Part shown: in pieces, positions 33,953-44,831 of the stretch
Numbering within the stretch: the first letter of the stretch is position 1
Layout: the number at the start of each line of letters is the position of its first letter
NCBI GenBank assembly: GCA_001600055.1
Contig: BCIV01000008.1
Span: forward strand, 868,001-932,000
Direction of reading: 5' to 3'
Length of the DNA stretch: 64,000 nucleotides
From: Filobasidium wieringae
Taxonomy: Eukaryota; Basidiomycota; Tremellomycetes; Filobasidiales; Filobasidiaceae
Position numbers and translations under genes: made by a program
The notes under the pieces: generated by a model
Database searches by the model: none
The model's input: only the letters and a program-made list of their open reading frames with translations
What the model was told of the DNA's origin: nothing

Positions 33953-34283
33953 TGGCTATCTATTGTGTCCGTCTCCGTACATAGGATTCGCCGTCCGGGA
34001 TTTACGTCAAGAGGTCGGGAGATCGGGAGATAGTGTTGTCGATCTTCGGGCGGATCATCGTTTGAACTGTCACCACGGTGGCATTCTATTCTCCGATCAA
34101 ACCTTCTTTCGAGTCCTTCTGCCTCTCAGGAGACATACCGTCGACGAGACGTCGACGTGTGATCGCAATTCACGATTCAATGACAATAGCTACAGATTAT
34201 TCTCGGGTTACAACCGCATGCTTGTCCTAATTCACGTAGATTCTCCTGCCTCTTCCCCTATCCGACATCCGAACTTCAAGAAC

Positions 34284-36271
34284 CTAAGCGTACTTGTTCA
34301 TGAAATCCTTGTGGAACGTTTCGATCTTGGCGACATAGTCCTCCACCCCTGGGCAGAGAGCGGTCACTCTCAAATGATAAGTCCCGTGCTTCTGACCGAA
34401 CCCCGATCCAGCGACCGCACAGATTCCCGTAGCATCTACCAAATCCGAGTCGTCGATCAGTCTCGGTCGATCGGAATCCCCACATTCAGAACGTACCTAA
34501 CAAGTCCAAAGCGTACATCACGTCCGCCTCCTTTCCTCTCCTCTCCGCCTCGGCCTTGGCCTTGTCCGGCATCTCGATGGAAGGGAAAAGGTACATGGCC
34601 CCCTCTGCTTTCTGACAGCTCATGCCTTCCAGCGCGTTGAATCGTTCAGACATGTAGGCCGATCGATCTAATAGCGATTGATGCGTTATGGAAGTTTCTT
34701 CTTCGTATTGCTTGTAAGAAGGTTCACCGGGTTTAGGTGGGTCCACTAGGAGATCTACACCGACCTGACGAGTGATGAGGAAGGTGGGTTTGAGCGTTCT
34801 GTATCTAGTCTGACGGTGGGACGACGGGGCGGACTCACTTGACCGGTAACGGGCGGACAGAGCGAGATACTGGCCATCTTGTAGATCTGATCTACCACTT
34901 GTTCATCTATATTGACCAATTCGTAATACCCTCCTCTTCTCCCACACTCCCCGCTGACTCCCTTACTGAGCGAATGGAACGATACCAATTCCACCACCCC
35001 GGGTTCGATCACCGATCCTTCCTCTTCCATCTGTCTCAGCACCTTTTTGAAGGAGACGAAAGGTTTACGATCGGGGTAATAGATGTTGGTTTGGTAGACC
35101 TCGTCCGCCATGAGGACCAAGCCGTGATCGTAACAAAGCCTGACGATCTCCCTCATCTCCGCCTCCTCCAGACAACCACCGGTAGGGTTACCAGGGTTGA
35201 TGATGACTACCGCTTTCAACGTCGTCCCCTCCTGCTGACCCTTGGCGATCGCAGCCTCCAAAACCTCCAAGGGCAAACCCCAACCCTTCCCCTCGTCCAA
35301 CTCGTACCCCACCGCCTTGCATCCCAACGCAGCGAGCGTGGCGGTATAAAGAGGATACTGGGGAATAGGGATCAAGACCCCTTCGTCCGGTCTCAACGCG
35401 ACCCCCATGATCTGAGCCACCCCGGCAGAAGCTCCGGCAGTGAGGAAGATGGATTCGTCATCCGCCGGATAACCGTCACGTTTTTCCAGATAGGCGGCGA
35501 CTCGCGAACGAATGGGTTTGATCCCCTTGGAATGAGTGTAGGCTCCTACGGAGCCGATCTCCGAATGCAGCTTTTGGGCTCGGGCGATGGTATCGGATGG
35601 GTAGATTTGAGGGGTCAGTGGGTGGTCGAGGAGGTCGGGGTATTCTAGGAGAGAGATTACCTGGAAGTCAGGGCAAGGTGGATCGAGTCAGTCCTAGTAC
35701 TTGAGTCAGGTATACGTGATGAGAAAGAGCGAGAGAACGATCAGGACAGTATGCCTCGTCCTCCTATTGTGGTCGAAAGATCTCGTATTCTAGTTTCTCT
35801 ACTTGAGAACTGTCCGATCGGATCATTCGTCCTCCCGATCGACATCTACCGTCGCAGCAATATCCACTTCTTCGACCTGTCCATCTTGTCCGATTCATCG
35901 ATTCATCAGAAAAGAATCAAACTCACCTGTCTCCAAAACGTGATCGGTTTCTGATCCAGACCCTTCTGCTGAGGATTCCCGATATTAGCCGTGACGACCT
36001 TGTCAAAGCCCAAACCGTCCGTCTCGCCCTTTGCGATCTTTTGCTGATACACGTCCGCCTTGGTTGCGAGTTCTCCTCTGACGGCGTACTCGACGTCCTT
36101 GACGTTCTGGTGGATCGTGTTGAGTGATAGAGCTTTGACGCCTCTACCGGGTTTGGTCCGTTGTTGAGGTGGGGTTGGGGGTGGAGTGAGCATGTTTGAG
36201 ATGGTCGGGGTTGTGTGGATTGAGCGTGTTAATAGAGATGTGGGGAGTCGGAGGAGATGACGGTTGATCAT
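34284..36271 (-). CDS. ALT1: Alanine transaminase
   Basis: Pyridoxal-phosphate enzyme that interconverts alanine + 2-oxoglutarate and pyruvate + glutamate. Four main exons give about 530 residues. The first part MINRHLLRLPTSLLTRSIHTT looks like a mitochondrial presequence; an internal MLTPPPTPPQ at about residue 27 could start a cytosolic form. Family motifs: NIGNPQQKGLDQKPITFWRQV, FLTAGASAGV, PIPQYPLYTA, INPGNPTGG, LMADEVYQTN (aspartate of the PLP pocket), VSFHSLSKG (PLP lysine), GRRGGYYE, MASISLCPPVTGQ, and a C-terminal AVAGSGFGQKHGTYHLRVT ending DFMNKYA. Full length. The upstream region has CT-rich elements shared with GPD1. Confidence 0.95.
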
Positions 36272-37376
36272 GTTTGAAGAGGGAACGATCGATAGGGTTT
36301 GCTTGGGGGAAAGAGGAGAGTGAGCCTGTGTGTGTGTACGTCTGTCACTGAGAGAGCGAGCGATACTACGCCGAGCTGAGCGAGTTATCGGACCGGACGA
36401 CGGTTGATCGAGTCAAATGGCGGAGAACGCAGAGGGAAGTAATCGAGGATGACTAGTGCGCGTGACCGTGAGAAATCGGGCCAGAGACGTCACTGATAAC
36501 GGTGGACGGTGGACAGTGGGTAGGTGGGTGAGTGGTAGTAGACGTAGTAGAGTGGGTCGAAGTAGGTCGAGTAGGTCGATGCAAGGTAAGGTCGAGGTAA
36601 GAGAGTGAATATATGAAGCTACGACAGCCAAAGGCAGTCAAGAACATCTCGTTCACGTGATCGCAGATCATCCTCGACAATCATTCTTCCCGCAGTTCAC
36701 GGGTTTCATCGGGTTTCATCCTGCTCGATGACTGAAACATCATCGTTCGAGGCAGGAACAGGCGAGCGATCTTACTTCTCAATACAGTCCACATAGGCTC
36801 AGACGTACATGGCAGCTCGTCGATCCATGAGTCTTCTCGCACGAAGCTCAAGTAGAACACCGACCTTCATACAATCGACCGAGCAATCATACGATGCCCG
36901 AGACGCCCGATTTCATCACCATCTAGTATCACGTCGTTATTGTTCCACTTGAAACGTTGCAAGGTAACAGGGTGGAAGGTCATACCAGCAATGAAATACA
37001 TAGCCAAATGCATGGTATGATTGAAATCTCAAGACAAGTGGTAGTGAGATCAGAAGCATATCAGCTCTTGACCACTCCCCTATGATGCTTGGAACAGCGT
37101 TGTTGGGCTTAGATTCTCCCATGTCGAGGCCTCTTAGCTTGAAATCTCTTGTTGGAAAGTGCAAGCGATCACACTCAACTTCGAAACTCGTTCGGTTTCG
37201 TTCCTGTTTCGTGGCCCTCATTCAAACAGGTTGGTAGCAGAACGATGGAGAAGCCAGTAAGGAGGCAAGTAGAAGAAACATGTTCATTATACCGAACAAA
37301 ACAGTTGATATAGCTAAAAAGAGTACGACCTCAACGATCCTATTCTCGAATCCCATGAGCAAGTGATCACATCAAC
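36272..37376. other. 1.1-kb intergenic stretch with CT-rich promoter elements
   Basis: The part proximal to ALT1 (36480-36600) has repeated AGTAGGTCG/GTGGGTCG words, including AGTAGGTCGAGTA at 36561-36573, identical to a 13-mer in the GPD1 promoter. Frames at 36413-36680 and 36937-37221 have no family resemblance and no splice support. No gene is called. Confidence 0.4.
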
Positions 37377-38485
37377 CTCCTTCCGTATCGGAACGCCATG
37401 ATGAGGGAGGTGACCTGTGCGTATAATGTCAAGGCGAGGGAACATCAGTTCCATCTCTCTCATCGTCATCGAAGACGGGTCTGAAGGAGAGACTTACGGC
37501 GACTGAGATTGTGGTCGAGTATCGCAAGAAACACGGGCGTGAAGGAAGCAGAGGACTGCAGTTAGCGATATAGCTTTCGATTATGATTGCGACGCGAGAA
37601 TGATTGGGAGGTGAAGGCGCAATATTGTTCTCTGCGGGCCGTACTTCTCGATGAAGACCAAGTCGTTCTCCTCTCCCTCTGACCTGACCGGCCGAAACCT
37701 CATACCTAAGCCCAACGATACGCGATCCCAAACCCATCCCCTCCCCATCCCCCGCCGTTGCAATCCGAGCCCGACCACTCACCCATCCCAGCAGGCATCA
37801 TCTTCCCACTCCTAGCGAATCTCCTCCCCATGACGATCGTCAGTAACATCGTCGTCGCCAGGGAAACACGGACGTCGTTTGGGTTTTGGGTGTTTAGCTG
37901 TGGTGTGTACGGGAATTGCCAAAACGTAGGAGACAGCGTGGATGGGAGAGGAGGAAGTGTCAGATCAGATAAGAGGCATGGACGTTGACGATGAGGACGA
38001 AGATGGACTCACGTAGGCTCCGTAAGCTAGGAAGAGGGCGGAGATGATTCCCGCTCTGATTCGGGTTTGTATGTTCGGATTCGTGCGATATCGTTTCGTA
38101 ATCGTATAGAGTAACGATCGTTTTAACACATATAGTAATATTATAGTAGAAGAGAATAAGGGAACGTGTGATCGTCTTGAGCTTAGGAGATGTTCGTCTG
38201 GAACTCAAGAGGACTTACACGAGCGAAGCGATGGATCTCTTCTTGATGAAACCCATCAGGCCTATCAAACCGAGTATGGATCAGTATCCCCGACCAGGTT
38301 CCTCCACCTCATACTTTTGAGAAAGCACTACTGACCCCCCTGAGCTATGAAAGCGGCAAAGATATACCCTGTATGATACAAGCAGACGACCATGAGCACG
38401 GGGAAGGACGGGATAAGCTGGAGATGATATTAGAGGACGAACCTGGGTAATCGACATATGTTCTTGAACCTATGATCGTGGACAT
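37377..38485 (-). CDS. TMEM14 family membrane protein, with probable 5-nt microexon
   Basis: Small multi-pass protein; human TMEM14C acts in mitochondrial porphyrin transport for haem synthesis, yeast homologue function is unclear. Exons in order give MSTIIGSRTYVDYP, GYIFAAFIAQGG, LMGFIKKRSIASLV, AGIISALFLAYGAY, LNTQNPNDVRVSLATTMLLTIVMGRRFARSGKMMPAGM, VA and VTSLIMAFRYGRRLM. All family landmarks are present (GY-A, GG-GY-KKGS, GSL-GAY, V-L-M-RF-SGK-MPAG). The VA codons need a 5-nt exon at 37498-37502 between introns of 280 and 83 nt; direct joining shifts the frame. About 110 residues. Confidence 0.88.
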
Positions 38486-39712
38486 CTTGATCTCTTCCTC
38501 GCTCGTTTTCTTGATGCTGGCTCTAGTGGTGATCTGTACGTATCACCTACCAGAAACAGGACGGCTGGTTGAGATGTACCCCGAGCATTACTCAGAACTA
38601 CCGGGAATGGATATGCATTCTCGCGATTTCCCCTCGAAATATGCGTCATCGCTCCTGGCCTATCAAGAAACTCTCGCGGGGCCCCGCAAGACTCGGTCAA
38701 TTTTTCCTATTCTCCCGTTCGATCGACGTCCTTCTTCTTCAGCTTCATCAGCCGCTGCAACGATTTTCAGCGAAGAAAGAGTCACTCACTCTTATTGAGC
38801 ATGAGAAGAGTTAATAACGGGGGTCTCCTTGACCGGCAGGGTCAGATCAGCGATGTTCAACAAAATATCAATCGCCTGAATCCGAATATCGCTTGAGCCG
38901 TCATATCTCCCTTCTTGAAATTACATCCCGGACGTGACCGGTGGCGTACGGATAGTTACCCAGAGTACGAACCTTTGCGAAGTAAACGAATTAAAACTTG
39001 GCCTTGGGACACAGGACGGTTGAAGGCAATGCTGTACAACAACCCCCAATGCGAATGTTGCAGTGCATCATCTTCGTCAATGCGAAACTAGTACCCCATC
39101 TGAAGCTGGTATTCGAGGTAGGCAATGCGAGAGAAAAACACCGGGCAGGTTGTTGTGAGCCTTTCCGCCCTCGGCGAGTTTTATTTCGAGCCATAGCTGT
39201 GTCGTTTGCCAAGATTTAGCGCGAAGTGGACCGAGGTCGTTTCTATTTCTAGCGGTCGACCGGAAGTATCATCCCCCTCCTCCAGGTGATCTACAGATCT
39301 ACGCTCTGATTTCGAGGTAGACAACGGGTCCGAGGTCTGGTACCAGTTGAACGTTGTCCTCCCGAGGTGACTATTTCCTGCCGAGCACCGCATCGGATCC
39401 TCTCAAGAGAGTCATCGCATCAACAAAACATCACACATGGGCGATACCCAAACTCACAGCTGGGAGCTAGGGATCAATACTAAACTGTCGAGGGGAATTG
39501 ATTGTATAGCCAGCGAAGAACCAGACTGTGTATATATATTCATACTCTATCACAAGTATACCTACAGACACTCCTTCTCTTTCTTCCGGTTCGATCATCC
39601 TTCTTTCCACCGTTTCATAATTATCTCACCCACTCTACTACTCAACGCGAAACATCTACAAGCCCACGGCACTCAAACCTACGAATAAACAAACAACTAC
39701 TTCTTGATCACG
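38486..39712. other. 1.2-kb divergent intergenic region between TMEM14 and chitin deacetylase
   Basis: Short frames (38472-38798, 38991-39219, 39437-39688) have no family resemblance. The 300 bases before 39713 are CT-rich with CACTCTACTACTC-type tracts and form the probable leader of the chitin deacetylase. A 5' UTR intron cannot be excluded. Confidence 0.35.
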
Positions 39713-41298
39713 ATGATCGGAGCTCTACTACTTACCCCCATTGTTCTCCTGGGGACTCTGGCCGAGGCCCATATCGGTTGTGGCGGTCAAGAGATCGCCA
39801 AGCGTAACCCTTACATGGTCGCTGGGTCTGGAAAGTTTGGCAAGAGACAGTCGACCGGGTACGATAAAAACAATATGGGTGAGTCTCGCGCGGATTAGCG
39901 GCAACGCCTGAGTACTGATTCGAGCAATCGTATGGTTCGATAGACCCTCAGTCGGAATGCACGGGATATTCTTATCCTCCCGTCACTGAAGCTGCCTCTC
40001 AGTTCCCAGCCATTTGGCAGACCGCCCAGTTGGTCGCAGGCGATAACGAGGCGAGCACCTTGTATAACGCCATCAACGATCTGGTCACCAAAGAGCTGCC
40101 TGGAGTTGGACCCAAGGGAACTTTGAACGGCGATTTCTGTGAGCTTTGTCGATCTTTTGTGCATCGTGATATCCAACTGACTCTTCAGCTCCTTAACTTG
40201 ATAGCCGGCTTCACTCCTACTTACAACACTTCCGACCCAGACTGTTGGTGGACTTATCGTCAATGCACCACTCCCAAGAACCCGTTGATCCCCGCAGACA
40301 TTACTACCATCCCCGAACCCCTCTCGTACGGTATCGGATTCGACGATGGCCCCAACTGTAGTCACAACGCCTTCTACCAGTATTTGCAGGACCAGAAAGT
40401 CAAGGCGACCATGTTCTACATCGGAAGCAATGTCATGGACTGGCCTCTGCAGGCGAAACGAGGTCTGGACGATGGACATGAGTTGGCAGTTCACACTTGG
40501 TCGCACCAGTGAGTCGCGCGTCACGAATTATCGAGCGGCGAAAAGAAAATCAGAATTGCTGACTCGTCGTGACGATCCAGGTACTTGACTGCTATGACTA
40601 ACGAACAAGTCTTTGCCGAGCTTTACTACACCCGTCAGGCCATCAAGCTCGTGACCGGCGTGACTCCCAAAGTCTGGCGACCTCCTTTCGGGGATATCGA
40701 TAACCGAGTCCGATTGATCGCCAGTCAGCTCAACATGACTGCCATCCTTTGGGAAGAGGACTCGGAGGATTGGAGGATCAACACCGGTACCCCTCCCGTC
40801 ACTCAGGCACAGATCGATGCGAATTACCAATCCACCATCGATCACGCTAAGAACGGAAGTTTCGCTACCCGGGGAACAATCATGTTGACGCACGAGCTCA
40901 ACAACTTCACCATGTCCGAAGCTATCAAGTGGATTCCCACCTTGAAGGAGGTGTTTACTGGCGGACTCGTTCCTGTTGCTAGCGGAATGAACTGGACCAC
41001 CCCTTACGTAGAGACCAACGTTACGTTCCCCTCGTACGGGCAGGCCATGGGACTTTCAGGATCCGACTCCACCTCCTCAGCTGTCTCCTCCGCCAGCGCG
41101 ACAGGTTCCATGAGCTCTACTGGAACGGCCAGTGCCACCGCTTCTGACGCTTCGGCTAGCCAAACCGGTTCAGTCAAAGCCAGCGCCTCGGCTGCTGCCG
41201 CTGCGGCGACTACTTCCAAGGGCGCAGGAGAGAAGATCACCGTCAGCGCCGGTTGGGGATTGACGCTCGGAGTTGGAATCCTCGGGCTGATCTTGTAA
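39713..41298 (+). CDS. Secreted GPI-type chitin deacetylase
   Basis: Converts cell-wall chitin to chitosan by removing acetyl groups (carbohydrate esterase family 4). Four exons with introns of 50-70 nt. Residues 1-19 (MIGALLLTPIVLLGTLAEA) are a signal peptide. The NodB domain (residues about 150-370) has GIGFDDGP with the metal-binding Asp, HTWSHQ, RPPFGDID, ILWEEDSEDW and IMLTHELN, in the family order. After a Ser/Thr/Ala-rich stretch the protein ends in a hydrophobic tail (GWGLTLGVGILGLIL), typical of a GPI signal. Length about 450 residues is like Cryptococcus Cda proteins. Which of the CDA paralogues it equals was not decided. ATG at 39713 rather than an upstream non-ATG codon. Confidence 0.94.
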
Positions 41299-41446
41299 AG
41301 ACAGTAGGATAGTTAGGAACTCGCTCTTACATGCAGTCACATACCTTCGAATGTTCGAATAGACCATCTCGCAAAGCGATTACAAAGATGCCACGCTGCA
41401 AACACGATGATCCTTTACACCGATACCCAACAATAAGTTCCGATCG
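41299..41446. other. Short intergenic, convergent ends
   Basis: Separates the chitin deacetylase stop from the stop of family copy 3. Nothing seen. Confidence 0.3.
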
Positions 41447-41749
41447 TCATGATCGGCTTACTAGTATATGTCGATCGTCGAGGCCAAACAACCGGCCGAC
41501 ACGTATCTCTTCCATTTCGATCAACGCCGTAGCGTCGAGTAACTGGTGTACGCAGTTATGATAGAATTGTTCCGAGTATTCTTCCCCTGGTAGGGTACTG
41601 CGATCAGTTCTCTATATCGGTAGTGTTTACAATGACGGCATATAGGGAAAGAACCATTTAGGTCCTTCCGGAGTGTCCAGTAAGACCTCCCGGTAAGGCT
41701 GGAAAATGGTCTTACGTGATTCTTCAATGGAAGAGACGGAGGTGGACAT
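41447..41749 (-). pseudogene. Unknown small protein, family copy 3, C-terminally truncated
   Basis: From the ATG at 41749: MSTSVSSIEESRKT, then QPYREVLLDTPEGPKWFFPYMPS, a 33-nt intron (identical to that of copy 1), GEEYSEQFYHNCVHQLLDATALIEMEEI and a short unrelated tail ending VSRS at 41447. The lysine-rich tail of copy 1 is missing. Instead of the copy-1 first intron only 17 bases separate the exons (GTAAGACC to TTTTCCAG), too short to splice, and here they read through in frame. It may still make a shorter protein, so the pseudogene call is tentative. Confidence 0.45.
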
Positions 41750-41857
41750 CTTTTAGCTTGTATGAAGTGAGAGTTTGAAGTGAGAGTGTATGAAGTATGA
41801 AGTAGCAAAGTAGTATGAAGCGATGGAGATTTGGGTGATGGGTGGTGGGTGATTGTG
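41517..41857 (-). repeat. Duplicated segment shared with 22284-22712
   Basis: Same orientation as the copy at 22 kb. It includes the core exon, the 33-nt intron, the first exon and about 100 bases of promoter (GAAGTATGAAGTAGCAAAGTAGTATGAAG, GGTGATGGGTGGTGGGTGATTGT). The 85-base block around the short intron looks identical between copies while flanking coding sequence differs. Confidence 0.85.
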
Positions 41858-42008
41858 ACGACAACGGGCTGATTACGTAATGCACTTGCGAATATTTCAG
41901 ACGAGCTAGGATCTCTGTCTCATGTAACCGCTGCTGCTTGTGAAGCTTCTGGCTTATGCTCTCCTTCTACTCTCCACACATACATACATACGCACATACG
42001 CATTCACA

Positions 42009-44746
42009 ATGAATGATAATCTAGTCGATCCAGATGTCGTCGAACCTACAACTGCGATCGTCGAGGAACAAGTACAAGATTCGGCAGAAATCGAGCGGGT
42101 GACATCTACTGAGCCTGAAAATGAAACGATCACAACTACGATTGATTCAGAAGTAGGAGTCACTGCGATAGAATCCAAGGCCTTGGATGCGGATGAGTCT
42201 AGTATAATCGTCACCTCCGAAAGTAGCACTGTCCCCCAATCAGAGGACCTAGAAGTTTCTACCGAAACATCGACCACCTCAATTTTACCACAAAAGCCTG
42301 CATTTGCTATCCCAAACAATCCCCATACTCTCCCGCAAGATATCGAAATGATTCTTTCCATGGTTGACAAGAACGAAGTGGAGCTAGCTGCTCTAACTAT
42401 GAACGCTACTACCACTGAAGATACAAATGAAGCTAGAGAACAAATCGAGGTCGAAGTGAAAGAAAGGTTCGTTCTCGACTGGTGGATCGTTCGATCACGG
42501 CAGTACTGAAGTTTACGATTCTGGATCAGTGATGCTTCAAGTCCGGACTCGGACTCTTCAGACACAGATTCCGGCGAGGATTCGGATGCGGCTTCTTCTT
42601 CCTCGGACGAATCAGTCTCCTCCGCCGTATCGTCTGTTCGAGGACCTCCCCCAGCTCCCTCAGGACCCATGTCGGAATCCACTCGGAACGCTCTCCTTGC
42701 TCAGCTCACGACTTTTTACGCCCAAGACACTGGTGAAGGACTGGACGAGGATGGTGTTGGATATATCACTGCGGATTCGGATGAGTTGGAGGAAGGAGAG
42801 GTGGATATCGGACTCGGATGGGGGAGTGAGAGCGATCGGGAGAGTAACAGGATGGAAGGAGTGATGGCTGCCGCTATACCTGCCGTTATCCGGTCTGCAG
42901 GGAAGGGGTCGGACGACGAGCTAGAAGAATCTGAGGACGAAGGTCAGATCACTCTTATGGACATGGAAGATTCCGACGAAGAGGGAGGAGCGGGGGGACC
43001 TTCGGAACCTCCCAAGACTAAACACGAGGTCGATGATGATCAAGTGACCGTTCCATCAACCACTATCCTCCCTCAGGAAGAAAGACTGGTACTAGCGGGA
43101 GAAGTGATGAGCATGCTATTGAAAGTTAAATTACCTGAAGAACTTGCTCCTGTTGCGACCGATGCAACTACCGATCACACTCCTGAGGAACCTACGACTA
43201 GCACTACCGCACCCGAAAACGCTAAACCCAAAGGGAAGGGGAAAGCCAAGAGTCATCCCAGTGCTAAGAGTGCGGGGACTATCGTTGTCAGGGCGTTGAG
43301 ACCACCGCTTGACTCGGAAAAGCTAGGTGGGCTGAAACAGGGAGACGACGAAGGATGGCTGGAAGAAGGCAGCTTGATCTGTTTGGAGAACAGACAAGTT
43401 CTAGCGGTCGTAAGTTCGCGTGAGGCAGTTGATCAATTTCAGCGCCGGAGAACTGACACGGCTACACCAGGTTGCTGAAACGTTCGGACCTTTGACTCAA
43501 CCATTCTATCTCCTTCGAATACCTCCCGCACCGTATCCCCTTCCTCTTGCTTCTTCCTTACAAAAAGGGACCAAGGTTTACTACCCAGCAAGCGGGAACA
43601 GATCGTTTGTTCCCGTTCGAATGCTCAAGACGGACAAACGATACAGAGGAACGGATGCTAGTAATTTGCACGACGAGGAAGTCAGCGAGAGTGAGAAGGA
43701 GTGGAGTGACGATGAGGCCGAATTGGCTGCCAAGAGGCAGAAAAAGGCCGCGAAGAACAAGTCAGTAGCTGTGATCGTTTGCGGGAAGGTTTCGCTCATC
43801 ATCCGATCCCGTATCCTTTCTTTTCAGGGGTAAGGCAGCGGTTCCAGATCAAATGAGGCATTGGGATGCAGGGTCGGGCGAGCCCGTTGACGATGCGAAC
43901 GAGTTTCTCGACTACGCCTCAGGACCTTCTGGAAACCATGACGATGACAACCGATCTATGACTGGAATGTCGACGATAAGTACAAGAAGCGGCAGAACAG
44001 GACCTGTTCGCTACGATGATATCGTCCCAAGTGGGTCGATGGACACGGTGAGAGATGGAGAGATGACTAGTCCGCGAGGCAGAGCCGCTAGAGGCGGTAC
44101 AGGCCGAGGAAGAGGGAGAGGAGGAGCTGGCGGTGAGCAGACACAGAGAGTGCCCGAACGAACGAGAGATCAGAGAGGTCGTGGACGTGGCGATCATCGT
44201 GGAGGTGCTGCTCGTGGAGCAGGTCGAGGTGGTCGAGGAGGACAGGCTGGTCCTGGACGAAACCCCGATGGTGGTCGACAAATCGGTCGAGGTCGTGGTC
44301 GAGGTGGACTTACAGGATCAAACGCCCAGCCAAATTCTGAACGATCTCGCGAGATGTCACCTACCTCGTTGGCGATCGCTCGAGCAACGGCACAAGCTCC
44401 GGTCCTGCCTCAAGCTACCGGGTTCGCACAGCCCATGGCGGCTTCGCCAAACATGCCTATGCAGCAACAATACTCACAAGATCAAGGAATGATGGGATCG
44501 CCATTCGGATGGCAACAGCAGAACCCATACTTCTATATGCCGATGCAACAGCAGCAACACTACGGGCAGTACCCCGGAATGCAACAGCAACAGCAGCAGC
44601 AGCAGCAGCAGCAACCTGCTCAAGGCGCATTCAACCCTGCTTTCGCAGCCCGAATGATGGGTATGAATATGGGGATGAACGGTGGTATGCAATTTCCTTA
44701 CGGCTTCAACGGGCAAAACCAGCCAGGAGGACCCCCTCCACAGTAA
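42009..44746 (+). CDS. NAF1: H/ACA RNP assembly factor Naf1
   Basis: Naf1 binds dyskerin (Cbf5) during H/ACA snoRNP assembly and is later replaced by Gar1. Four exons; the first three introns are about 60 nt. After an acidic Ser/Glu/Thr-rich N terminus (LPQDIEMILSMVDKNE) and a poly-acidic linker, the Gar1-like core appears: LICLENRQVLAVVAETFGPLTQPFYLLRI, GTKVYYPASGNRSFV, MLKTDKRYRGTDASNLHDEE and WSDDEAELAAKRQKK. The C terminus is RG-rich (GRGRGRGG repeats), then Gln/Met/Pro-rich with a run of about 12 Gln (44584-44615). About 840 residues, longer than yeast Naf1 (492). The ATG at 42009 was chosen; the open frame continues upstream but has no ATG before 42009. Confidence 0.9.
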
Positions 44747-44831
44747 TTTCAGGTTGCACCTTCTTTTCATCTTGCATCATGCCTCCTCATCTGTTGTCTT
44801 TGTAAATATATATGACCCTTATATACCGATA

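Noticed and set aside
34839..35648. 269-codon plus-strand frame
   Set aside because: Lies wholly within the alanine transaminase gene on the minus strand; no independent motif.
36413..37221. Frames between ALT1 and TMEM14
   Set aside because: Short, no splice continuity, low-complexity pyrimidine repeats.
41940..42008. Upstream extension of the NAF1 frame with a signal-peptide-like start
   Set aside because: The apparent start is a non-ATG codon; the first ATG in good context is 42009 and Naf1 is not secreted.
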